Assembly (NCBI GenBank): GCA_018398765.1
Contig: JAHBMJ010000396.1
Location: 5,060-38,592 of the forward strand
DNA length: 33,533 nucleotides
Direction of reading: 5' to 3'
Source: Chromera velia
Lineage: Eukaryota; Sar; Chromeraceae
Shown here: piece after piece, positions 12,059 through 22,449 of the stretch
Layout: the number at the start of each line of letters is the position of its first letter
How positions within the stretch are numbered: position 1 is the first letter of the stretch
Made by a program: the position numbers and the translations under genes
The notes under the pieces: generated by a model
Seen by the model: the letters and a program-made list of their open reading frames with translations, nothing else
Databases searched by the model: none
What the model was told of the DNA's origin: nothing

Positions 12059-12128
12059 GGTAAGTTACCTGCAGTAGGGAATCGGGAATACAACAAGGGG
12101 AATGTTGTCAGAATGACAATGGGAGACT

Positions 12129-12146
12129 CTCTCAGTGACGGTGCCA
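12129..12146 (-). other. Possible primer-binding site of element 1
   Basis: On the minus strand this reads TGGCACCGTCAC..., about 90 nt upstream of the Gag start. It begins with TGG, the complement of a tRNA CCA end, as a PBS should, and follows a ...TTTTTAC stretch that resembles the LTR end of element 2. No matching LTR was found to support it. Confidence 0.25.
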
Positions 12147-13003
12147 GTAAAAAGTAGAGTCTCACCTCTCTTGAGATTCCTTTAGTGGAATCCTATGGGC
12201 CCTCCCGTGTCGATCCTCTAGCCTATCCAGAAGACTCCTCAGACTGCTATACTCCCGAATTCCTGGCCCTCTCCTATTGGAGGACCACAGCGAATACGTC
12301 TCCGTGACGTACTCGTCTAGACCGATACAGATAATCAGAAATAAATACCTGATCAGTCTCTTCACCAGACAGAAAATCTATGAACCCCCACAGTCCACAG
12401 TACGCTCCTGCTGGTGGCCTCGTGCAATACTCAGAGCACAAGAGAACCACAGAGACACATAAGGCACAGTACAGATCCTACACATGAAGTTCTGTCAATC
12501 CCTAGGTCACGTCTCTCATTCAGACGGACGGTAACCGCCGTGCACATCTATCTGACTGTCTAAAAATTAATTTGGGACCGGAATTAATTCTGATGCCTCC
12601 GATGGCATAACTGCATCATCGGCCTATTTAAATCCCATATGAAGCCTCAGAGCACACACTACCACGGTGAGTGCCTCGGGTGTATTTCTTACGCCAAAGT
12701 GGATGCAGGCCATACCATGGAACTCACAACATGCACACCTCTATCGCAGGCGCCCCGCCACCCCATGTGGACGGGCCGCTGCGTGTGCGTCGCTCCTTTC
12801 TCTGGCTCGGGGCGAAGGGACGAATGGAAATGCCGGGACCGGAATTCATCCTCCGCGAATCCGACCAGGAACGGGACCGTCGTTTTCTTTCACATTTGTC
12901 AGTATATGCATATGATGAGATAGGATAGGATATAATATTTAGTATACAATATTAAATTGATTGATTGATTGATTGATAGATAGGTTCTGCAGTAGGCCTT
13001 CCC
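12147..13003. other. Spacer between elements 1 and 2
   Basis: Nothing recognisable as a gene. It probably contains the remains of the 5' LTR and flank of element 1. An ATTG/TTGA microsatellite runs over about 12,954-12,980 just before element 2. Confidence 0.4.
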
Positions 13004-13008
13004 GCTAC
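13004..13008. repeat. Left target-site duplication GCTAC of element 2
   Basis: GCTAC directly precedes the 5' LTR and recurs at 19,054-19,058 directly after the 3' LTR. A 5-bp duplication is normal for copia integrases. Confidence 0.85.
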
Positions 13009-13324
13009 CGTAAAGTAACAGACAAGGCTCGCGGGCGCAGGATGCATAGACAAACGTATAAAACAATATCCCGCGCACAAGTATGAGCGATAAATACAGA
13101 ATTAAATGTAGAACAAATTGCAATTAAAGCATGCTATTGCGGCCTTTTCCAAAGGTGCTCATGCGTACATGCTTGATTTACCAACCGTTTCAAAGTGCAA
13201 AAGGCCTTTCCAATGGCCAAGAAGTAAGACGGTATGTTTGATAGTTCTTCTCTGTAAACGAACACTAAGTTTCCGTTTGCCTGTCTGGGATCGTTCACAC
13301 TTGATTCTAGACCGTATTCTTACA
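13009..13324 (+). repeat. 5' LTR of element 2
   Basis: This 316-bp sequence is repeated at 18,731-19,053. It starts CGTAAAG and ends TCTTACA, which are imperfect inverted termini (CGTAA against TGTAA). It lacks the canonical leading TG; both copies have CG. A TATAAAA-like box lies near 13,057. By eye it differs from the 3' LTR at about sixteen positions, all transitions, plus two short indel-bearing patches, so the insertion is not recent. Confidence 0.9.
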
Positions 13325-13342
13325 TGGTGCCGGCTCCCGGGA
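13325..13342 (+). other. Primer-binding site of element 2
   Basis: TGGTGCCGGCTCCCGGGA starts with TGG immediately after the 5' LTR, as expected for a site complementary to a tRNA 3' end with CCA. The tRNA would end ...AGCCGGCACCA. I cannot name the isoacceptor without the host tRNA set. Confidence 0.75.
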
Positions 13343-13413
13343 AGGCCGGGGAAAACATGCAGTTTTCTTTCCTCTTCTTTCTCGGGTTCAAGGTTTGAGT
13401 TTTACAAGTTGAA

Positions 13414-14970
13414 ATGCGGACTCCAATCCTTGGAGGACATTTGGAGGATGTGCGGAGCGGTGAAGCAGAAGACTAGCAGCAGCAGCAGCAATTATCACAG
13501 CTGCAGTAGCAGCAGCAGCAGCAACAATCATCACAGCAATAAGAGTACGCGCAATACACATACTTTGAAGAATATATCCCTCCAGTATATCCTCCCGGTC
13601 TCTCTGGCTCCCCTCATCGCACCCCTTTGCCCTCCCCTTACCCGTGGACCTTCAATCTATACGGATCCCCGATGACTCCTCAACAGCAGCAGCAGCAGCA
13701 GTATCCGGCGGCTCCTATCATGATAACCAGAAGAAGCAGTCAGGCACAGAAGATCCTCGATGAAGTCCCAGTCTTTACCGCAGAGCCTCCCACAGACGAT
13801 CAGAAGCCCCACAAGCCCCACCTCACCATTGACATATGGAAGTAGTAGATAGAAGATGCTATTGCGGAAGCGAAGACAATCGATGGTACCCACACTTTTG
13901 GTCCCTTTGATCAAGCCATCTTAATCAAACGCATAATTTCCCTTTCTGTCCGAGACGTTCTGAAATTCCAACCCCAATAGGAATCGAAGCAGAACGACCC
14001 AGAGTGGCTGCTCGAAGAACTGGACAGCCTATACCTTGGAGCAAAGCATGAAAGGGTCTTGATTTCCTGGCAGGAGGTGAAGTCCCTCTCTCCTCGAATC
14101 CGAGAATCCATCGTAGACTACTTCGCCCGCTTCCGTAAATCCCTAGGTCACCTCCGAAAGCTCATCCGCGCTCTCTTGTTCGGAGATCCATCCATGACCG
14201 AATTGGAATACGCTTTCCTGCTTGATTCCCTTCCTGCAGCGAGCGCGGCTAGGAGGTACGTTCTCATAAACATCACAGAATGCACTCCACTTGGTTTGTT
14301 CGAATGCTTGCGTAGGTACGAGCAAATTTACCTCCAGCAGTCCCCCACTACTTCCATTTGCCTAGCGACAGTGCCCGGACAGGGACGCACTCCCTTCAAA
14401 AGAGCTCCCGCTCCTTCTTCGCACAAGCCGAGTTCTCAACCCGCAAACCGTAACTCGCAGCGAAAGGATTCTAACCGCAAGAAGAATCCTAATCCGAACA
14501 GAGCCGAGCTTTTGCCTTGCAAATTCTGTGAGACATCGCATCCGGTTGGGCAGCATACTCGTTATATCTACTGTTACGGGGCCTCACACAAAGACCGCTC
14601 AGACTCAGCCTGTCCCGTTGTCGCACACAAGTGCAAATATGGAAAGGTTAGACACTTTGAGCATGCGCGTCTCTTCGAAAGAAACAAGGCAAAGGATGCC
14701 AACGGAAAGAGTGCACACATCAAGCATTTTTTTGTCTCGTTGACAGCCGAGGATACTGGTGCAGCATTTGACCTGTATACACATTGGGGGAAAAATGATG
14801 GGGCAAACGTAGATGCAGTGGGGGAACATTATTTGAGGACAGTCATGGACATTGCTTACACAGTACGAGAGCTCCCCGCCCCCATCCTTGTTTACACCAC
14901 AAAGGAGACTGAGATTTCTGTGTACACAGCACAAGAGGCCGTTGTTCCTCAGATAATTCTTGGACCTCTC
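13414..14970 (+). pseudogene. Element 2 Gag (with protease start)
   Basis: The start is the ATG at 13,414, the first in the polyprotein frame after the leader. A poly-Gln region (13,474-13,545) is made of CAG/CAA codons and broken by TAG, TAG and TAA that replace single repeat units. A second CAG run lies at about 13,685-13,702. Three further TAG codons lie at 13843, 13846 and 13978. Then 14,059-14,970 is open. A helical capsid-like part is followed by a basic linker and Cys/His-rich motifs (CKFCETSH near 14,518; a second cluster to about 14,660), which are zinc-knuckle-like but not canonical. The end of this stretch should lead into the protease. I see no clear D-T/S-G. Confidence 0.75.
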
Positions 14971-16647
14971 TGAGAAACCGTTTCTTTCCTAGTTCTTCCC
15001 GACTCCCCTGTTCCTTTCCTCTTCTCCAAACCGCTTTGCAAGCGGCTCGGGGCTGATTTCACCTATCGCACTGGAGAGATGGGAGTTTGTGAAGACGGAG
15101 ATAAAACCATTGCCAGCCTCCCCTGGATCGATGTGGGACGATATTTTGCTCTGCCTTTCCGTCAGAATCCCCCCAAAAATCTCGATAAACCCTCCATTAT
15201 GATGGTAGTTGAGGGACCTGCGTCTCCCGCTATTAACTCCCTACAGGAGTTTGCCGTCGATGATACAGACATCAGGCCTGTGCAAGTGGGTGCATAGCTG
15301 CATGCAGATGACGAGACCGAGTCCGTCATTGAGAATTCTGACGCAGACGGGTCCTCAGAGGAATTAGAAGCCAACCCCGATTCTTCTGAGCCTTCTTCTG
15401 TCCCCGAAACCATCTCTGCCGTCTTCCTTGAGTCCAGTGAGGTTTTCTCTTTCCCTCGTCGCAACCTGTATCGTCTTATCCAACAGGTGCATTGCGACTA
15501 CGGTCATGATAGTGTGTCTGAAGTCCTTGCCCAACTCAGTCGTGTCTTTACCTTTTCTTTTTCTGGACGTACTCTTCGTAAAGTCGTCCGTCGAGTCCTC
15601 CGTGCCTGCCCGGAGTGCCCAAAAGTGAAAAGGCCATGCGGTTTCACTATTCCCGGTGTTTCGTGCACTTGTGGTCCTTATACTAGCTACAGTCTTTGCA
15701 TAGACAGTCAGTATTTCGGGCCGTCCGAGACCGCATACACACACCAGATGTCCATTATTGAAGACACCAACAATCAGGGTTTCGGTCTCCGATATTCTGC
15801 TGCCCCTACTTCTGAAGAGTCCCGCGATTTCCTCCAATATGTCTGGGTTTCTCGGTATGGTGTTCCCATTGAAATCCACTGTGACCCAGGTCTAGAGTTT
15901 CAAGGAGTATTTAAAGAGTATGTAGAGTATGAGTTGGGCATCAAAGGGGGGCCCACTTATACTCCAGTTAACTATTATGATCCGATTGTGGAAAGATGGC
16001 AGCGTGAAGCCCTTGCCATCATGCGTGCGACGCTCCTTGAGAAAGGTCTCTCCCCTCTTAAATGGCCAAAGCTCCATGACCTCGTCATTTGGCGTTTAAA
16101 CTCTCGCCTCACTCTTACAGGCAAGCCCTGTCAGACCCAGTTGCACTCTTTCCCTCCTTTGCCCTGTTTTCGGGAGTTTTTCACTTCTGTGCGTCGCCCT
16201 TCTCCCCCCTCTCTGCAAACCTTTGAGGTGGGAGATATGGTTATATACAACCAAGGTGCGGGCCTGGGAGGCCGTCGATTGGGCATAGGTCACAAGTGCG
16301 GTCCTGTTTATGTACCGTACAGGGTGACGGAGAAGAAGAGAAACCACTTCTATGAGCTCAAAGCACTTGATACAAACACTTGCCCATTCTACACAACCGC
16401 AAGCCCCCACCAACTCGGTCCCACCACTGTTCCCTTTCCAGACCTGGATAGAGATCCAGTTTCTTCCGACCCTCCCGCACCCTCAGTGCTGCCTTCGACT
16501 ACTCTAGTACCACCGGATATACCTCCCATTCCCTCATTTTCTGTTCCCTCCGCACTTTTGCCTCCCAGCAGTATGGTTGTCGTATCTTCGCCAGAGCATT
16601 CGCTACTCTGGATAGAAGAGATATGCGGTATGATTCCTTCAGGATAG
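14971..16647 (+). pseudogene. Element 2 protease C-terminus and integrase
   Basis: After the TGA at 14971 the same frame continues through a retropepsin-like C-terminal stretch (about 14,980-15,090) and an acidic linker. It then enters integrase. The zinc-binding HHCC is intact: H-x4-H near 15,490-15,505 and CPEC near 15,610. The catalytic triad is visible as LCIDSQYFG (about 15,700), EIHCDPGLEF (about 15,880) and DPIVERW (about 15,985). A C-terminal segment with VGDMVIYNQ (about 16,230) resembles an integrase DNA-binding end, then a Pro/Ser-rich linker follows. The integrase core from 15,298 to 16,644 is free of stops. Stops lie at 15295 and 16645. Confidence 0.85.
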
Positions 16648-17952
16648 GGGTCAAGCTGCAATGACCCTCTGTACAAGATTCACGCTTGGGGAAGTCATCA
16701 GCGCTCAGCCCTCCATCGCCGCCAATGGCATCCCGGGCATTACATCCGCTCTGGGGCGTACGTGCAATACGACTCACGGGTCTGAAACAAAGACTCTGAG
16801 TTGATGGAAGCCAATCACTCGCGCATCAAAGCAGCCAACTTCGAGATGGTATCTGGATAAGGAAACAGAGGTTCCCGTCTCCCCCCTGATCTGTGTGAGC
16901 GCTTGGCAGCAGGCATTGATGGATGCCGCTTCGGAGCTTATCCTGGGGAGAGTGACCCCGATCCGTCTGTCCCTGTCTCTGTGTCCTTTCTCTCTGCCGC
17001 GTTCACAGAAATCAACGCTGCCACCACCCATCAGCCCGTGAAGATGCGCGATCTTCCCCCTAATGAGCAGGTGAAAGTTCGAAAAGCAGATAAGTGAGAG
17101 GATAAAGGGTGGGCTGATCTGAAAGTTTACGAAAAGGTCCCTCTTTCCGCTGTCCCCCCTGGAGTAACCCGAGTGCCGCTGAAGCGCGTCCGCACCAGCA
17201 AGCTCACCGATCATGGTTCACGCAAATACAAGACTTGCACTGTCTTCAAGTTGTTAGGTAACCTGATGTCTTGACTGGGGCTTGATGTCTCCACCAGCCT
17301 CTGTCCTGCAGAGTCCATGCGCCTTATTTTTCAGATTGCCCTCGACATCTACAAATGTCGAGGTATCAAACTGTCTATGAAAAAGGCAGACATCACCCAA
17401 GCGTACCTTCAGGCCGATCTTCCCCCTGACCGAGAGGTCTGGGCCATTCCCCCCCCCGACCATCCTAGCTTCGGTCAGTTCCTCTGGCGGCTACGCAAGG
17501 CTGTGTATGGGATGCCGGATGCAGGAAAGATCTTCGAAAAGCACCTTCGTACAGTGCTTCTAGCTGTTGGATGGGAGGAGAGTCTCTTTCATGGATTGTT
17601 CTTCCTTCGGGGTGAAGATGGCGAACTGCGTGGCATCATTGCTACCTATGTCGATGACCTGTTCATCTTGGGGCTTAGAGAAGATGCGTCTTCTCTTGAA
17701 ATTCCCATCCGAGAGACTCTCAGTGTGGGAGAATCTGCAGAGATCACCGAGGAAAGATTTATCGGTGTTCAGTTTAGGACCACCGCTGATGGCTCCCTGT
17801 TCACCCACCAATATGACTATGTCTCTTCCATGGTCCTCCTATCTGATGCTCCCGGTACCGATCGCAGAGCAGACAAGCCTCTCCCCGTAGGTGCCACCCA
17901 TGAAGACGATGAGAGCCCTCTCCTTTCAGACGAGGGCGTACGAGTATTTTGA
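16648..17952 (+). pseudogene. Element 2 pre-RT linker and reverse transcriptase
   Basis: The polyprotein frame continues through stops at 16783, 16858, 17095 and 17272 into a copia RT. Recognisable blocks are a VPLSAVPPGVT...KRV entry motif (about 17,135-17,190), DITQAYLQADLPP (about 17,390), LRKAVYGMPDAG (about 17,490) and the catalytic ATYVDDLFILG (about 17,640). The palm stretch 17,275-17,949 is uninterrupted and the YVDD aspartates are present. The TGA at 17950 lies in the TLLGQVGYVANCTR block that joins RT to RNase H, so it is not the natural end. Confidence 0.88.
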
Positions 17953-18684
17953 ACCCTCCTAGGACAGGTGGGTTATGTTGCCAATTGTACAAGGCTGGAT
18001 GTTGCACTCGTTTACAGTTATCTATCCCGCTGGATGTCTATCGCCACAGAGCGCGCTTTCTGTCTGCTCGTGCAGACCGTTCGTTACCTTAAGGGAACAC
18101 CCAATCTCGGAATCCCCATCCGCCCGTCTCCCAATCCACACGAGTTCACAGGGGTATATCATGCAGACGCATCCTTTGGAAACGCATCATCTCCCCACCC
18201 ACAGAGCAGCCGAATCCTCTTTCTGAATGGGTCTCCGATTGGATATAAAAGCAGACGCCAGCCACGTGTTGCACGCTCCACCATCAGAGTAGAAGTCCTC
18301 TCCCTGGAGGATGCCGTTGACGACGCAATCTACACTACACTGTGCATATCCTCTTTCTATCAGACTGTCCGTCTAGCTGTGGGCTGCGATGCAGCTAACG
18401 TCTTCCATCTGATCAAATCTGGGGCTCCCACCTCTGCCGAACGTGCTCTGCTACCAGTCCTCAAGGGGCTCAACAATAAAGCGTGTGTTGTCCCTCTTTT
18501 GGCTGCAACCGACCTCACTGAGCTTCACCAAATCGCAGTCTTCAAGATTCCTACCGATCAAAACATTTCCGATGTCCTCACCAAGGCTCTCAACGTTGGT
18601 TTTCTCAATGGACTGATGCAACTAACCAGCACGGTGCCCTCTGTATTCGGGGAGGACATCGTTGCATCTACTCCGCCCTTTTAA
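17953..18684 (+). pseudogene. Element 2 RNase H and polyprotein C-terminus
   Basis: This is an intact copia RNase H stretch. It has the linker VGYVANCTRLD, RYLKGTPNLG, the first acidic site in YHADASFGN (about 18,160), a Glu in VEVLSLEDA (about 18,295), an Asp in GCDAANV (about 18,385), and the end block IPTDQNISDVLTKAL (about 18,550). It ends with TAA at 18,682-18,684. That stop lies beyond the last conserved block and 31 nt before the PPT, so it may be the true terminator. Confidence 0.88.
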
Positions 18685-18715
18685 GTGAAGTGATTTCCCT
18701 CCTCGCTACCGCTAC

Positions 18716-18729
18716 AAGGAAAAAAAGAG
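18716..18729 (+). other. Polypurine tract of element 2
   Basis: A run of A and G only, AAGGAAAAAAAGAG, sits just upstream of the 3' LTR. It is the expected primer site for plus-strand synthesis. Confidence 0.8.
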
Positions 18730-18730
18730 C

Positions 18731-19053
18731 CGTAAAGTAACAGACAAGGCTTGCGGGCGCAGGATGTATAGACAAACGTGCAAAGCAATAATAATCTTGC
18801 ACGCAAGTACAAGCGATAAATGCAGAATTAAATGTAGAACAAATTGCAATTAAAGCATGCTATTGCGGCCTTTTCTAAAGGTGCTCGTGCGTATATGCTT
18901 GATTTACCAACCGTCTCAAAGTGCAAAAGGCCTTTCCAATGGCCAAGAAGTAAGACCGGCGTACGTTTGACAGTTCTTCTCTGTAAACGAACACTAAGTT
19001 TCCGTTTGCCTGTCTGGGATCGTTCACACTTAATTCTAGACCATATTCTTACA
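18731..19053 (+). repeat. 3' LTR of element 2
   Basis: This 323-bp copy of the LTR at 13,009-13,324 has the same termini. Several differences from the 5' copy change CpG in one LTR to TpG or CpA in the other, a pattern typical of methylcytosine deamination. Confidence 0.9.
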
Positions 19054-19058
19054 GCTAC
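19054..19058. repeat. Right target-site duplication GCTAC of element 2
   Basis: Matches the 5 bp before the 5' LTR at 13,004-13,008. Confidence 0.85.
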
Positions 19059-19327
19059 TAGTATGTCCATCTGTTGCCAGAGCTAGCAGGGCGGGGCGTT
19101 CCTTAGCTAGGCTAATGTTGTCTTATATCACAGTAGCCGTCACCCCATGGCCCCATGATCGATCCACTGTCGGGTTTCTAAATGTAGTAGTTGAAGTTAC
19201 ATTGTTACTGATTTCTAGATTGATTTAGCTCATTTATAGACTTAAAATTATATAGTAACTTCCTTAATTGCTTGTATAATACTTCAGAAAGTTAACTAAA
19301 ACACTGTCAATGTCACTGGTCTATATT

Positions 19328-19332
19328 AAAAG
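19328..19332. repeat. Left target-site duplication AAAAG of element 3
   Basis: AAAAG precedes the 5' LTR and recurs at 22,965-22,969 directly after the 3' LTR. A-rich sequence makes a chance match easier, but the position is exact on both sides. Confidence 0.75.
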
Positions 19333-19688
19333 TGTTATGAACCACCCTGGTTCATACCTAACATCCGGTTTGTGTATGCTTAATTATGTGCGTCACGGGT
19401 CAGCCTCATCCTTTATGGTGCAAGCAGTGCGCCGCCCTAGCTTGCAATGCCTGTCAGTCGGCCTCGGATGGCAATGGATGGCATGTGTATGGGCCTATCG
19501 CATTCATTGGCATATAGCGACTGATCGATCGATGTGTATCCTCACACTCAAAGAATATGATCGTTGTCCGTATCTTGTGATTGTGCTTGATACTGGACTG
19601 ACATTTCTTCCTGACTGATGGAGTCCAACCTATGTGAATCTGTCAGCTAAGCCCACTAGTCGATCCTCCACCTTAATGGTTCTTATCA
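19333..19688 (+). repeat. 5' LTR of element 3
   Basis: This 356-bp sequence is repeated at 22,242-22,964. It starts TGTTATGAACCA and ends TGGTTCTTATCA, giving canonical TG...CA ends and 12-bp imperfect inverted termini. At its start TATGAACCA-CCC-TGGTTCATA forms a perfect 9-bp hairpin (19,336-19,356). It lacks the MITE found in the 3' copy, so it preserves the empty site (GAATATGA at 19,553-19,560). Confidence 0.88.
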
Positions 19689-19706
19689 TGGTAGCAGTCC
19701 TGGTTA
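19689..19706 (+). other. Primer-binding site of element 3 (initiator tRNA-Met-like)
   Basis: TGGTAGCAGTCCTGGTTA follows the LTR terminal CA without a gap. Its first nine bases complement the ...CTGCTACCA 3' end known from eukaryotic initiator tRNA-Met, a usual primer for Ty1/copia elements. The later bases diverge from the tRNAs I know. Confidence 0.7.
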
Positions 19707-19717
19707 TATAGGTGTGA

Positions 19718-21490
19718 CAGAAGGACTCCATAGGAGGTAACCTGATTGAGCAGTCAGAGTTATATGCCCGATTTGCAGTACAGCTGAGCCGCGTCCTGAA
19801 AGCCCGCTGTTTTTCATTGGTGCATCTTCCATTGATTCACTCTCGGGCACTGTCTTCTTTTTTCTTAGACACTCGGCCATTTTACTTCAATCCTCTGACT
19901 CATTCCCGTCTCCTTTAAAATTTCCTTCCAGAAAATGACTTTTATTCTTCCTCGCGTTCTGGCATCCGTGAGAAATCTACAGCAGGCCTGTGCGTTGATC
20001 CTGCTCTTTTCGGTGACTGTGTGTGGGGGGACGTTCTTGGACCTCCTCCGTGTGGCCGAAAAATTTTTGGACGTCTTGTAGAAGACTTCCTTTGTGGGCT
20101 ATTCTGGCATTAAAATGAAGACAAACCGAAATTTTTTTTTTTAACCCGACAGGGGAAACAGCGTTCCTGTAGTACCCCATCCTCTTCCACCATTGAAGAT
20201 GTCTGTGTTGCAGAAGCAGTTGGGGATGCAAAGGGCAAGACTGCAGATGCAGTTGGGGGTGATAAGGATGAGACTACCCTACCCCCCTCCATTGATACTC
20301 TGTGTTTGACATCCGCCCCCCTACATAGACTCCAGCCTCCAGCTCCTGCCCAAATTGGTGTATAATCTCTTTCCACCATCGTTGAGGTCGAGGTGATGCC
20401 TTCTTTTCCTTCTGTTAAACTTTCTTCCTTTGACGCTGCATGTGAGCAGCCCCCAGCAATAACGAATGGAGGTGGGCATGGCTCTCCCCCTACCCCGTCA
20501 TTCAGCCCTGTATATTCTCTTGTTCTGTGTGACAGCGTGGCAGAGCAGCCGTCTTCTGTACATGACATTATATTCCGGGAGGAGACTAAGGTTGAAGCAG
20601 AGGTATACCCATGCATGGAGGAGCATCCTGTAACTCCTGTCTCCCCTCTTTCCCAGCAATCTGCCCCTCTTCCCCCCCAAAGGGAATCGCAGGGAAAGAA
20701 AAAGAATCAATCTCGTCATACACGCTGTAGGGCAAGTGTCCAAGAAAAAACCAAGCCAGAGGCAGGCATTCCTGCTTTCTTATGTAGCCCTCACACACTT
20801 CTACCAGATGAAGGAGCCCCATCTTCTTCCTACAAGGAAGTCTCTCCTTATCAGTATCCAGATGACCTACCGCTCATCACTTAGGTTAAATCCGCAGTCG
20901 ATGAAGACAAGGATGGGCTTCCCTGTCCCGCCATCTTACCTGCACCCAACCTAATTTCCGAATCTAAGCAATCAAGTCCTCTTCTTTTCCCTATCATGAA
21001 CACTTCAGAACCTCCTTGTTTTGTGCTAGCCAGTGCAGCGGTTGTTGCATCTGACTGTACCGTTCCGTCTCCAGCAGACCCGCACCCAGTCAAGAACCCC
21101 CAACCTTATGCAGACGTCAACCAACCAGAATCTGCAGTAGATGAGTCTATCACCGATGTTCAGCGTCCTGAACTTTCAGAGCGCCCCCCTAAGTGGCAGA
21201 AGAAAGCAGACAAGCGTGCTGTGAAGAAAGAGAAGAAGAAGGGGAACGGGGGGTCGTTCAAAGAAGTCTGCCATCAGCCTGCCATGACAAGTGGTATGAC
21301 CGCCATGCTATACAACGATGGCGTCGACTGGAGTCCCCAAAGAGTTGGACCGTGCTGCAACTACGGCATTTATGAGTCGGATTCCATGATGATGTTTACA
21401 GTTCGTTTCGGATCTCCGACCGTGGCTGGGGTGTACTCTCAGTCTGAGATCACTTGGAGGTGTAAGATAGGGGGGTGTTCTTCTGTCTGA
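19718..21490 (+). pseudogene. Element 3 internal ORF, unidentified, broken by stops
   Basis: One frame stays open for about 590 codons except for TAA at 19916, 20111 and 20363, TAG at 20882, and TGA at 21488, with no frameshift. It lacks an ATG near the start, since TAG and TGA codons lie just upstream (19709, 19715). That suggests loss of its 5' end or a mutated start. The first part looks globular (blocks PCGRKIFGRLVEDF near 20,050 and NEDKPKFFFL near 20,115). The middle is Ser/Pro-rich. A Lys-rich stretch (about 21,195-21,245) precedes a Gly/Cys-containing end. I do not recognise the family; Gag-like or a remnant of an integrase-RT linker are both possible. Confidence 0.55.
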
Positions 21491-21717
21491 GACATTACAG
21501 AGGACAGCATAGAGTCCGCACCATTATGTGCTTTACTTTGCTGTATTTACTTTTCGGTATGTCCGTCTGTTGAGTCTGCAATTTATTTGTTTGTTTATTT
21601 TATGCTCAGAGACTTTTAGACGTCCGTCTCCATTCGATGAAGTAAGAGAAATGAAAACAGCTGAGAGAGACAGATAGACAGAGAAAGAGAGAGCTAGAGA
21701 GAGAGAGAGAGAGTCTC

Positions 21718-21760
<43 letters not shown>

Positions 21761-22241
21761 TTGCGTCTTCTATCGTTTCCTGATGTTTCCTGTACTGATT
21801 TCTTTTTCTTTATTCCTCTCCCTCCCAACCTTTTTACACTAGCCAATCCGTTTGTCTCATTCCTCTTCCATCTCTGCCGTGCGGCTCACTTACGCTGCGA
21901 GAGACCTTTGCTGGTCCCTAGTCCCTAGCCCAGTCTGATGAGTCGAACTGTGTCACACTTCCTTTTTTTGCCCGTTTCCACCGTTCTTCAATTTGTCTTT
22001 TCGACACCTGCACTTGCAGTGCCACCGTCAACCATCGTCTATCTTCTTTACTTTCACGTTGGCGTGTTTTGTGATAGACACACACACACACACACACATA
22101 CCTACACATACACAAAGAAAATGAAAGAAGGAAAGAAAGAAAAGAAAACTCAGATGAAGAAGGAAGGAAGGAAGGAAGGAAGGAAGGAAAGAAAGAAAGC
22201 AAGAAAGCAAGAAAGAAAGAAAGAAAAAGAAAAGGGATGTA
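21491..22241. repeat. Low-complexity tail of element 3 with microsatellites and PPT
   Basis: No gene is visible. It holds a (GA)n-type block at about 21,663-21,757, a (CA)n run at about 22,078-22,100, and GGAA/GAAA repeats at about 22,126-22,235. The purine-rich end, up to AAAAGGG at about 22,231-22,237, lies just before the 3' LTR and is the likely polypurine tract. Confidence 0.7.
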
Positions 22242-22441
22242 TGTTATGAACCACCCTGGTTCATACCTAACGTCTGGCTTGTATATGCTTAATTGTATGC
22301 GTCGCGGGTCAGCCTCGTCCCTTGCGGTGCAAGCAGCGCGCTGCCCTAGCTTGCAGTCGGCCCCGGATGGCATGTATGCAGGACTATCGAATTCATTGGC
22401 ATGCAGCAACTGATTGATCGATGTGTATCCTCACACCCAAA

Positions 22442-22449
22442 GAGTATGA
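22442..22449. repeat. Left 8-bp target-site duplication GAGTATGA
   Basis: The same octamer is found at 22,808-22,815. The uninterrupted 5' LTR carries a single copy with one transition (GAATATGA, 19,553-19,560). Confidence 0.9.

Larger units (their letters stand above)
582..12146 (-). mobile_element. Element 1: oversized, decayed Ty1/copia-type LTR retrotransposon
   Basis: Reading the minus strand from 12,058 down to about 615 gives Gag with zinc-knuckle-like motifs, a GAG-pre-integrase segment, a DDE integrase, a long linker, a copia-type RT and RNase H. Integrase upstream of RT defines the Ty1/copia arrangement. The polyprotein stays in one frame for long distances. From 12,058 to about 6,850 there is no frameshift, only stop codons. 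I find three frame changes in all: near 6,810-6,900, near 5,380-5,400, and at the G8 run 4977-4984. In-frame stops are at 11942, 11213, 9389, 8939, 7217, 6310, 6304, 5614, 5560, 3918, 3465, 3132, 2427, 2088, 1710, 1608 and 684 (lowest coordinate of each triplet). LTRs were not identified. The coding span minus the MITE is about 10.8 kb, roughly twice the usual length for copia. Confidence 0.85.
13009..19053 (+). mobile_element. Element 2: complete Ty1/copia-type LTR retrotransposon, decayed by stops
   Basis: It has all structural parts: target-site duplication, 5' LTR, PBS, Gag, Cys/His motifs, integrase with HHCC and DDE, RT with YVDD, RNase H, PPT, 3' LTR and second duplication. Integrase before RT makes it Ty1/copia. 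The whole polyprotein from 13,414 to 18,684 (1,757 codons) lies in one frame with no frameshift. It has 14 in-frame stops: 13474, 13507, 13540, 13843, 13846, 13978, 14971, 15295, 16645, 16783, 16858, 17095, 17272 and 17950 (first base). It cannot encode its own proteins as it stands. The frame is otherwise so well kept that decay by point transitions is the simplest reading. Confidence 0.93.
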
